Assembly (NCBI GenBank): GCA_018822835.1 | Contig: JAHJJO010000060.1 | Span: 1 to 5,675 of the forward strand | DNA length: 5,675 nucleotides | Direction: 5' to 3' | Source: Patescibacteria group bacterium | Lineage (GTDB): Bacteria; Patescibacteriota; Patescibacteriia; Patescibacteriales; JAHJJO01 | Part shown: in pieces, positions 1 through 5,076 of the stretch | Numbering within the stretch: the first letter of the stretch is position 1 | How the letters are laid out: every line of letters begins with the position of its first letter | Translations under genes and position numbers: made by a program | Notes under the pieces: model-generated | Told to the model about the DNA's origin: nothing | Database searches by the model: none | The model's input: the letters and a program-made list of their open reading frames with translations, nothing else

Positions 1-1
1 A

Positions 2-1243
2 GGACTAATTTCAGATGGAAGTATTCATTCTTCAAAAAAGCATCTTAGGGCATTATTAATCCTAGCTAAAAAATATAAAATTAAAGAAGTTTATATTCAC
101 GCTATTTTAGATGGACGTGATACATTGTACAATGAAGGTGTTAAGTTTATTAAAAATATACAAAATTATTTACATAAATATGGCATAGGCAAAATAGTTA
201 CTATTTCGGGAAGGTTTTACGCCATGGATAGAGATAATCATTGGGAGCGGATAGCTAAAGCGTATGTGGCAATAGTGAACGGTAAAGGCAGGTATGGAGG
301 TGATGATCCTATAAAAATTATACAAGATAGCTATGATAAAAAAGTTTATGACGAAGAATTTTTACCAACTGTTTTAACAAAAGACAATGAAGCAATTTCT
401 AAAATAGAAGATAATGACAGCGTAATATTTTTTAATTATAGAGCAGATCGCGCTAGACAACTTACCAAAACTCTTGTTTTGCCTGGTTTTGAAAAATTTA
501 CTGGTTGGAAATATTTAAATAATTTATTTTTTGTTTGCTTTACGCAATATGAAAAAGATTTACCTGTAGAAATAGCTTTTCCTGCGGATGAAAAAAATTC
601 AAACAGTTTAGGGGAAATTATTTCAAAAGCTGGACTAAAACAATTGCGCATTGCTGAAACAGAAAAATATGTTCATGTAACTTATTTTTTTAATGGCAAT
701 ATAGAAGAACCATTTAATAATGAAAATCATGTTTTAATTCCATCTCCGCGCGTTGATAGTTATGATGTAAGTCCTAAAATGTCAGCTATTGAAATTACAA
801 AAAAAGTAATAAAATTTATACATCAAGATATTTATGATTTTATTTTAATTAATTTTGCAAATGCTGATATGATAGGCCACACAGGAAATCTTCAAGCTGG
901 AATTAAAGCAATAGAAACTGTTGATAAATGTTTAGGTAAAATAATTAAAAATGTTTTAAATAATAATGGAATAGCAATTGTAACAGCTGATCACGGTAAT
1001 GCTGAAATGATGTTTGATGTGCAAGCGAATATAATTAACAAAGAACACACAAATAATCCGGTTCCTTTTGTTATTGTTAGCAAGCAATTTGAAGGCAAAA
1101 CAGCTGATTTTCAGGAAATACCTGGCAATGATTTAAGTTTAATAAACCCGCAAGGCATTCTTTCTGATGTTGCTCCAACTGTATTAAAAATAATGAAATT
1201 AAGAAAACCAAAAGAAATGACAGGGAGGAGCTTGATAAAATAG
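2..1243 (+). CDS. gpmI: 2,3-bisphosphoglycerate-independent phosphoglycerate mutase (5' end outside window)
   Basis: This cytoplasmic glycolytic enzyme interconverts 3-phosphoglycerate and 2-phosphoglycerate using two Mn ions. The reading frame is open from base 2, so the gene enters from the left; the TTG at 125 is internal, not the start. The visible 413 residues begin with a Gly-Leu-Ile-Ser-Asp-Gly motif and His-Ser-Ser, then LDGRDT, typical of the transferase domain. Next come GRFYAMDRDNHWER, RYGGDDP and FFNYRADRARQ. The phosphatase-like metal site follows: NFANADMIGHTGN (Asp at 866, His at 878), TADHGNAEMM (Asp at 989, His at 992) and HTNNPVPF (His at 1046). The end, SDVAPTVLKIM...MTGRSLI, is the usual family C-terminus. 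The family is about 510 residues, so roughly 100 are missing, including the catalytic-serine region. All visible catalytic motifs are intact, so the gene is probably functional. It converges on htpX with a 4-bp gap. Confidence 0.97.
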   Translation, partial: GLISDGSIHSSKKHLRALLILAKKYKIKEVYIHAILDGRDTLYNEGVKFIKNIQNYLHKYGIGKIVTISGRFYAMDRDNHWERIAKAYVAIVNGKGRYGGDDPIKIIQDSYDKKVYDEEFLPTVLTKDNEAISKIEDNDSVIFFNYRADRARQLTKTLVLPGFEKFTGWKYLNNLFFVCFTQYEKDLPVEIAFPADEKNSNSLGEIISKAGLKQLRIAETEKYVHVTYFFNGNIEEPFNNENHVLIPSPRVDSYDVSPKMSAIEITKKVIKFIHQDIYDFILINFANADMIGHTGNLQAGIKAIETVDKCLGKIIKNVLNNNGIAIVTADHGNAEMMFDVQANIINKEHTNNPVPFVIVSKQFEGKTADFQEIPGNDLSLINPQGILSDVAPTVLKIMKLRKPKEMTGRSLIK

Positions 1244-1247
1244 ATGA

Positions 1248-2174
1248 TTATGCGTTATGCGATCTCAACGCCACTATTCTTTCCTCAACCGGAGGATGAG
1301 TCATAAAAGCTTTTTTAAAAAAGCTTTTTTTATTTTTTTTACCTTTAGCGAAGGAGGGAGATTTAAATGGCGAAGAAATATAAAGATGAGCTGTTGCGCG
1401 GTTTGCAACTTCTAACGGTTCTTGATCAGATGAAATTTTTTCTAAAGCTCGAGCCAATCCTTCTGGATAACGAGTTAATAAAGCGCCGTCAGCATCAGCT
1501 ACAAACTCTCGTTTACGAGAAATAGCAAATTGCATCATGTAAGCAAAAAATGGAGCTAAAATTGCCAAAGCAATGGCCACGACAGTAATAATTAAAGTAA
1601 TACGACCGTCTTTTTCTCTATTACTGCCACGATGCCCAAAAATTGACCAACGCAAAAACCAATCAGCCAATAATACAACAACCCCCACTAGAACAGTTGT
1701 AATAGTCGCTAATAAAATATCTCTATTTCCAATATGCGATAACTCATGCGCGATCACTCCTTCTAATTCGTTTCTATTTAATTTTTGCAATAATCCTTTT
1801 GTTACAGCAACAACAGCATGTTTTGGATCTCTGCCAGTTGCAAAAGCATTAGGCGCCGTATCATTAATAATATAAATTTTTGGGGTTGGCAAGCCAGCTG
1901 TAATGCATAAATTTTCTACTATTCTATATAATTCTTTATTGTCTTCAAATTTTACTTCTTTGGCATCACTCATTGCTAAAACAATTTTATCGCTCCACCA
2001 ATAACTTATAAAACTAGAAACAACACTAAAACCAACTGCGAAATATAATATTCCAACACTATCCATTGCCATGCTAAATACATAGCCAACAATAATTATA
2101 AACACAAAAAACCCTGACATTAAAAACCAGGTTTTTTGTTTATTAGAATTGCTATGAGTGTATAGAGTAGACAT
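1248..2174 (-). CDS. htpX: Membrane zinc metalloprotease HtpX (peptidase family M48)
   Basis: HtpX homologues are inner-membrane proteases with a cytoplasmic zinc site that degrade damaged or misfolded membrane proteins. The 308-residue product has two N-terminal membrane segments (about 16-36 and 40-59). The zinc motif HELSH follows at 143-147, with His143 and His147 as ligands and Glu144 catalytic. Two more membrane segments lie at about 153-175 and 192-216, and the third zinc-ligand region REFVADADGA contains Glu223. The C-terminal THPPVEERI (292-300) is the usual M48B ending. Length and motif order are normal, so the protein looks functional. The ATG lies 4 bp after the stop of the broken toxin gene (TAA-TTTC-ATG), suggesting transcription from upstream or coupling. 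Two TATAAT sequences within the toxin 3' end (2225-2230, 2237-2242) could give it its own promoter, but I see no good -35. There is only a weak AGAAG about 11 bases before the start. A Lys-rich stretch before THPP overlaps the gpmI terminator. Confidence 0.96.
   Translation of the reverse strand: MSTLYTHSNSNKQKTWFLMSGFFVFIIIVGYVFSMAMDSVGILYFAVGFSVVSSFISYWWSDKIVLAMSDAKEVKFEDNKELYRIVENLCITAGLPTPKIYIINDTAPNAFATGRDPKHAVVAVTKGLLQKLNRNELEGVIAHELSHIGNRDILLATITTVLVGVVVLLADWFLRWSIFGHRGSNREKDGRITLIITVVAIALAILAPFFAYMMQFAISRKREFVADADGALLTRYPEGLARALEKISSDQEPLEVANRATAHLYISSPFKSPSFAKGKKNKKSFFKKAFMTHPPVEERIVALRSHNA
1305..1340 (+). terminator. Probable gpmI terminator, inside the htpX coding end
   Basis: A perfect 24-bp palindrome (1305-1328: AAAAGC, six T, six A, GCTTTT) is followed on the + strand by TTTATTTTTTTT (1329-1340). 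It lies 61 bp after the gpmI stop. The stem is AT-rich with only two G-C pairs, so it is weak by itself, but the T tract makes it a credible intrinsic terminator. No T tract follows on the - strand, so it is directional toward gpmI. A smaller hairpin precedes it (TCCTC 1282-1286 / GAGGA 1292-1296). The same bases encode the Lys/Phe-rich segment of HtpX (about residues 279-290). Confidence 0.55.
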
Positions 2175-2178
2175 GAAA

Positions 2179-2466
2179 TTAAATTCTTCTATTTAATTTT
2201 TTATAAAAATTTTCACGCGAAGCTATTATAATAAAAATTATAGTTAATTTTTCATTTTGAATTTCATAAATAATTCTATAATCAGTAGATTGAAATTTAA
2301 TTCCAAATTTTAAAAATCCTTGTAAATTTTTGCCTTTTAACTTTTCTCCAACAAAAGGATTTTAAAGAATAATAGGAAAACAAGAATGGCGGATAAATTT
2401 TTGAACATCACGGCTTAACTTTTTAAAATCTTTTTTGCACGCATTAGTAATAGCAAAATTATACAT
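2179..2466 (-). pseudogene. RelE/ParE-like type II toxin interrupted by a stop codon
   Basis: Read from ATG at 2466, this frame has 95 codons with one in-frame TAA at codon 35 (2364-2362). The N-terminal part reads MYNFAITNACKKDFKKLSRD, with a DFKKL core. After the stop it continues NPFVGEKLKGKNLQGFLKFG, then a DYRIIYEI strand and IIIASRENFYKKL near the end. This is the usual order of RelE/ParE-superfamily ribosome-dependent nucleases or gyrase toxins: Lys-rich helix, NPF-GEKLKG, D-YRIIYEI, R-NFYKKL. The spacing around the stop is normal for the family, so a single nonsense change explains the break better than a deletion. No ATG follows the stop to restart translation. The gene starts 6 bp after the antitoxin stop, the usual antitoxin-toxin order, and ends 4 bp before htpX. 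UAA is not a known reassigned codon in Patescibacteria, so I treat the toxin as inactive. RelE versus ParE cannot be settled here. Confidence 0.82.
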
Positions 2467-2472
2467 ATCAAA

Positions 2473-2727
2473 TTAAAAACCAAATTCTTTTGCGCTAATT
2501 ATTTTCTCTTTGCCATTTCTAAATTTTTTTATTCTTTCTTGTATAGCGTTGTGATACGGCTCATTATAAATCCAGTCATTATTAAAATTTTCAGCTTTGT
2601 TTGACAAAAATACAAACCTTAAGATTTGACGAAAAAATTCACTACGATTAGCAAATTTACCGTATTCAATTTGTTTATCAACTAATTGTGCCAACTCTTG
2701 ATTGAGAGAAATGTTGTAAGTAATCAT
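2473..2727 (-). CDS. Ribbon-helix-helix antitoxin (ParD/CopG-like)
   Basis: This 84-residue protein starts with a short strand and helix (MITYNISLNQELAQLVDKQI), a GKFANRSEFFRQILR turn-helix, and a charged C-terminal tail (about 50-84). That is the layout of ParD/CopG-type antitoxins, in which the N-terminal dimer binds the operator and the tail masks the toxin. Its start is ATG at 2727. There is no Shine-Dalgarno, and a consensus-like promoter lies so close upstream that the message is probably leaderless. The downstream toxin frame begins 6 bp after its stop and is broken, so this appears to be an orphaned but intact antitoxin. It may persist as a repressor or as protection against related toxins; that is inference. 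The fold assignment is firm, the exact family name less so. Confidence 0.85.
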   Translation of the reverse strand: MITYNISLNQELAQLVDKQIEYGKFANRSEFFRQILRFVFLSNKAENFNNDWIYNEPYHNAIQERIKKFRNGKEKIISAKEFGF

Positions 2728-2733
2728 GTTTTA

Positions 2734-2762
2734 ATATTATATTTTAAAAAAAATTATGTCAA
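2734..2762 (-). promoter_or_regulatory. Promoter of the antitoxin-toxin pair, probably leaderless
   Basis: On the - strand there is a perfect TTGACA (2762-2757). It is followed by TATAAT (2741-2736) after 15 bp, or by TAATAT (2739-2734) after the preferred 17 bp. The antitoxin ATG (2727) is only 6-8 bp beyond the -10 box, so transcription would start at or next to the start codon. No ribosome binding site is visible in the short interval. Antitoxin autoregulation at this site is expected for the family, but I see no clear operator repeat. Confidence 0.6.
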
Positions 2763-2802
2763 GGTATGGCAAACTATAAAAATTTATACTAATTTTTTTA
2801 CC

Positions 2803-2817
2803 TCATTCTGCTACTAA
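2803..2817 (-). other. Displaced original 3' end of the methyltransferase gene
   Basis: Just beyond the left end of the inserted element, the - strand reads TTA GTA GCA GAA TGA (Leu-Val-Ala-Glu-stop). If the element (2818-3050) and one TTA copy are removed, this joins in frame to ...Val-Pro-Leu of the methyltransferase and gives Val-Pro-Leu-Val-Ala-Glu-stop. Family members often end near Phe-Val-Pro-Leu-Val plus a few polar residues (E. coli Pcm ends VPLVKGELA). This fit supports reading these 15 bases as the cut-off native gene end. Confidence 0.7.
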
Positions 2818-2836
2818 GCGCTTGTAAAGAAATAAC
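2818..2836 (+). repeat. Left terminal inverted repeat of the element
   Basis: GCGCTTGTAAAGAAATAAC, matching the reverse complement of 3032-3050 at 18 of 19 positions. It is preceded by the TAA direct repeat at 2815-2817. Confidence 0.8.
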
Positions 2837-2856
2837 TTCCCAAACTTCATCCCATC

Positions 2857-2894
2857 TTCACCCCATTAGATATGAAATTATCTAACGGGGTGAA
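2857..2894. repeat. Internal hairpin A of the element
   Basis: TTCACCCCATTAGATA (2857-2872) pairs with TATCTAACGGGGTGAA (2879-2894) with one mismatch (A/C), leaving a six-base loop, TGAAAT. It is GC-rich at its base relative to the surroundings, and its CCCC/GGGG pattern is echoed in hairpin C at the mirrored position. Confidence 0.8.
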
Positions 2895-2901
2895 CGTCAT
2901 C

Positions 2902-2958
2902 TTTGTTTAAAAAACTTTTCAATATATCTCGGATATCCTTCAAATTTTTTTAAACAAA
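2902..2958. repeat. Central hairpin B of the element
   Basis: TTTGTTTAAAAAACTTT (2902-2918) is complementary to AAATTTTTTTAAACAAA (2942-2958) except for one position. The loop holds a smaller stem, ATATC (2924-2928) / GATAT (2932-2936). The hairpin is AT-rich and lies at the symmetry centre of the whole element. Confidence 0.75.
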
Positions 2959-2967
2959 TCTGACATA

Positions 2968-3009
2968 ACCCCTCCCCAGTTATTTCTCAAGAAACAACTG
3001 GGGAGTGGT
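2968..3009. repeat. Internal hairpin C of the element
   Basis: CTCCCCAGTTATTTCT (2972-2987) is complementary to AGAAACAACTGGGGAG (2990-3005) with one mismatch. ACC/GGT pairs (2968-2970 with 3007-3009) extend the stem after another mismatch. It is the first strong hairpin met by transcription leaving the methyltransferase gene, but no T tract follows it on that strand, so I do not call it a terminator. Confidence 0.8.
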
Positions 3010-3031
3010 AAATCTGGGCGAACTTAAGGAT

Positions 3032-3050
3032 GTTATTTCTTTACAAGCAC
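3032..3050 (-). repeat. Right terminal inverted repeat of the element
   Basis: Read on the - strand this is GTGCTTGTAAAGAAATAAC, the partner of the left repeat. It encodes the last five residues (Val-Leu-Val-Lys-Lys) and TAA stop of the methyltransferase and is followed on the + strand by the second TAA copy (3051-3053). Confidence 0.8.
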
Positions 3051-3656
3051 TAACGGCACAAAAACAAATCCTGGAAAAAATTCTTGTTTAAATTTATTTT
3101 TGCTTATTTTGTCTATTTTTAAAATCCCATTTTTAATTGGAATAACCATCCTTCCACCTAAAGCTAATTGTTTTTTTAAAGCTTGCGGTACTTTTTGATT
3201 TTGGACCTCTGCTGCTACGTGAATTTTGTCATAAGGCGCGTATCGCGCTAATCCTTGGCTTCCATCTTTGCAAAAAAATTTAACAATGCTTTTTTTAATA
3301 AAACCATATTTTGCCATATTTTGTTTTCCAAACTCTATTAATTCGGGAATTATTTCAATGGCGATAATTTTACCTTGCTGGCTCACGCAGTGAGCTAGCA
3401 AGGCCGTTGCCCATCCTGACCCAGATCCAATATCTAAAATTTTATCTCCCGGCATTGGATTTAAAAGTTCTAACATAAAAGCAACAGTCAGCGGCTGGGA
3501 AATCGTCTGTCCATAACCAATCGACAACGGACAATTTTGTTCAGCTTCTTGTTTTAGCGCGTCAGGAATAAAATCTTTTCTTTTAATTTTTTTAAAAGCA
3601 TCAATAATTCGCAGTGTTTTAAGATACCCATTCTGTATAAGCTGATCTGTTAACAT
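3033..3656 (-). CDS. pcm: PCMT-family protein-L-isoaspartate O-methyltransferase, C-terminus altered by insertion
   Basis: Family members transfer a methyl group from S-adenosylmethionine to isoaspartyl residues, starting the repair of aged proteins in the cytoplasm. The 207-residue product has RKDFIP near 26-31, the family signature SIGYGQTISQP (45-55), SAM-binding motif I ILDIGSGSGWATALL (73-87), the acidic Glu101 ending the next strand, a Lys-Asp-Gly at 130-132, LGGRMVIP (166-173), and the terminal FVPL. Residues usually written VAAAP in the family read VAAE here (147-150), so substrate preference is uncertain. The ATG at 3656 fits the usual N-terminal length; no Shine-Dalgarno precedes it. 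The last five residues and stop come from the right end of the inserted element. The predicted original ending was Val-Ala-Glu after Leu202, so the protein is two residues longer than before and likely still folds. It begins 36 bp after the ATPase stop. Confidence 0.92.
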   Translation of the reverse strand: MLTDQLIQNGYLKTLRIIDAFKKIKRKDFIPDALKQEAEQNCPLSIGYGQTISQPLTVAFMLELLNPMPGDKILDIGSGSGWATALLAHCVSQQGKIIAIEIIPELIEFGKQNMAKYGFIKKSIVKFFCKDGSQGLARYAPYDKIHVAAEVQNQKVPQALKKQLALGGRMVIPIKNGILKIDKISKNKFKQEFFPGFVFVPLVLVKK

Positions 3657-3692
3657 AGAGTAAAATTAAATTGGTTTGTAGCCCAAATTTTT

Positions 3693-4939
3693 TTACAAAT
3701 TTACTATTTCCCACGGATAAATATATTGAATCTTGTTTTGTTTTTCACAATCGCGCTCTCCTTTTAAAAATATGGCATATCCTGTCTTGATTTTATATAA
3801 ATCAAAAAAATATTTTAAATTTGCCGATTTAAAAGAATTTATATTTAATTTTACTTCAATGGGAATTATTTTTGTTTTTTTATTAATAATAAAATCTACT
3901 TCTTGCTTAGCCATTGTCCTCCAAAAATAAATTGATGATTTTCCATATTGTTTTAATAAATCAGAAAAAATAGCTGTTTCAAAAATATTACCACTTAAAA
4001 CTTTTGGGAACGTTTGAAAATTTAATAAATTAACCAAACCATGATCAATAAAATATATTTTAGGAGTTCTAAATAATTCTGAACGTTTATTTTTAGAAAA
4101 TGGTTTTACTAATTTAATAATATAAGTATTTTCCAGGAGAAATAGATACTCTTCTACAGTTTGTCTGGATAAATTAATAGTGTTTGATAATTCCAAAATA
4201 TTTAAGAGATTCCCGCTTTGCGATGCTAATACTTCAAGTAACTTGTTAAATTTATCAATATTTCTAATATCAGCCAAGTCGCGAATATCTTTTTTAATGT
4301 AAGTATTAATAATTTGGCTAAGATAAATTTCCTTTTTGCTAATATTGTTTTCCAAAACAATTTGCGGATAACCTCCATAAATTGCGTATTCTTGGTATAG
4401 TTTTTTTAATTCATCATGAATAATTTGAGGCAAGTTTTTTAAAGTTAGATTATAATTTTTGTTTTTGAATAATAAAAATTCTTCAAAGTCTAATGGCCAA
4501 ACTTCAAAATCAACAATTCTGCCAACTAATGAATTTTTGAATTTCTTTTTAATTTCAAAAGTGGATGATCCTGATATAATAAATTTTATTTTATTGCCAA
4601 GATGATCATGGCATAATTTTAAAAATTTACTTGGATCATTTAAGGACTGTATTTCATCAATAAATACAAAAGCTTTTTGATTTTTTTTCCAACCAGAGGC
4701 GATTAAATAATTATATAATTCTTCATATCCTGAATTCATTAATTTTAAAAAACGGGAAATTTCCAAATCAAAATAAAAAATATTATTTTTTTGTATTGCT
4801 TTTCTAATTTCTGAATAAAATAATAAATAATTGATGTCTTGCCAACTTGCCTTGCGCCATGCAAAACAATAATTTCTTTTGAATCTAAAAAATTATTTAT
4901 TTTATCAACAATTTTTCTTTTGTAGATTGTTTTTTGCAT
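3693..4939 (-). pseudogene. AAA_14 / DUF4143 ATPase with one frameshift
   Basis: Two overlapping frames together make one ordinary AAA_14-DUF4143 protein of about 410 residues. The first frame (ATG at 4939) carries Walker A GARQVGKTS (Lys34, Thr35) and reaches YKKIIFF before going off frame and stopping at 4745. The second supplies FDLE just after the break, then Walker B FVFIDEIQS, a sensor-like IISGSS, the YGGYPQIVL region, a winged-helix-like stretch (LSRQTVEEYLFLLENTYII), and a C-terminal EVDFIINKK...PIEVK resembling a PD-(D/E)XK nuclease core. The break maps to the T6 run on the coding strand (4780-4775): one more T, or two fewer, restores the frame as ...IIF(F)YFDLE. No Shine-Dalgarno precedes either frame. 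The second frame has no convincing start of its own. These proteins are common in Patescibacteria and archaea, and their role is poorly known. A recent mutation or an assembly error in the homopolymer is equally possible. Confidence 0.85.
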
Positions 4940-4946
4940 ATAACCA

Positions 4947-4981
4947 TACTTTACACTATATTTAATCTATTGTAAAGTAAA
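4947..4981 (-). promoter_or_regulatory. Promoter with 9-bp inverted repeat upstream of the ATPase
   Basis: TACTTTACA (4947-4955) and TGTAAAGTA (4971-4979) form a perfect 9-bp inverted repeat separated by 15 bp. On the - strand the same bases offer TTTACA (4976-4971), 17 bp, TAAAGT (4953-4948), or alternatively TTTACT (4981-4976), 15 bp, TATAGT (4960-4955). The ATG follows 8 to 15 bp after the -10 candidates, with no ribosome binding site. The repeat could be an operator overlapping the promoter. The assignment is tentative because the region is very AT-rich. Confidence 0.4.
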
Positions 4982-4982
4982 C

Positions 4983-5069
4983 TTAATTTTTTAAAATCTT
5001 TTTTTTACCTTCAAATATGGCAATTGCTTTATTTTTTGATTGTTTTTTTATGATTTTTAAACTACAGGA
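4983..5069 (-). pseudogene. Short decayed coding remnant, possibly Bro-N-like start
   Basis: Between lemA and the ATPase, the - strand is open from 5069 to a TAA at 4985-4983 with no ATG. It includes KKQSKNKAIAIFEGKKKI. The run resembles, from memory, the N-terminus of Bro-N domain proteins common in Patescibacteria (a Lys-rich start, then IAIFE-KKIRR), which normally continue with a WYFSVVD motif that is absent here. It may be the stub left after deletion of such a gene. The stretch is short and Lys/Ile-rich, so chance similarity is a real alternative. The rest of the 4940-5076 gap holds only the promoter region described separately. Confidence 0.3.
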
Positions 5070-5076
5070 TTACAAT

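Larger units (their letters stand above)
2818..3050. mobile_element. MITE-like palindromic insertion with TAA target duplication
   Basis: This 233-bp non-coding element has near-perfect terminal inverted repeats. The left end is GCGCTTGTAAAGAAATAAC (2818-2836); the right end (3050-3032, reverse complement) differs only at the second base. Weaker inverted similarity continues about 28 bp further in. TAA flanks both sides (2815-2817 and 3051-3053), consistent with a 3-bp target-site duplication. Inside are three large hairpins whose centres, like those of the terminal repeats, are arranged symmetrically around about 2930-2934. It has no transposase, so it would need one supplied elsewhere. The right end overlaps the methyltransferase coding end. 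A 3-bp TWA target would fit some IS5-related or IS3-related transposases, but the family cannot be named from this sequence. Confidence 0.75.

Noticed and set aside
436..651. 71-residue open frame on the - strand within gpmI
   Set aside because: It lies fully opposite strongly conserved gpmI codons and resembles no family I know; a shadow frame.
1573..1875. 100-residue open frame on the + strand within htpX
   Set aside because: It is antisense to the HtpX catalytic region and its composition follows the opposite strand; a shadow frame.
2362..2364. Recoded stop codon in the toxin gene
   Set aside because: The codon is TAA. Known code changes in related lineages involve UGA, and other genes here end in TAA normally.
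2818..3050. CRISPR array or tRNA-like cloverleaf
   Set aside because: There are no direct repeats with spacers, and the stem and loop sizes do not match tRNA. The inverted repeats plus target duplication fit an insertion better.
3657..3692. Terminator between the ATPase and pcm (TTTGTA/TACAAA inverted repeat)
   Set aside because: The stem is only 6 bp and AT-rich with a 13-base loop and no clear T tract; not convincing.
3733..3930. 65-residue open frame on the + strand within the ATPase gene
   Set aside because: It is antisense to the conserved DUF4143 C-terminal nuclease-like motif, with no promoter or ribosome site.
4775..4792. Programmed -1 ribosomal frameshift in the ATPase
   Set aside because: The A7 and T6 runs are slippery-looking but not in the frame required for a standard X XXY YYZ heptamer, and I see no downstream pseudoknot. 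A homopolymer indel is simpler.
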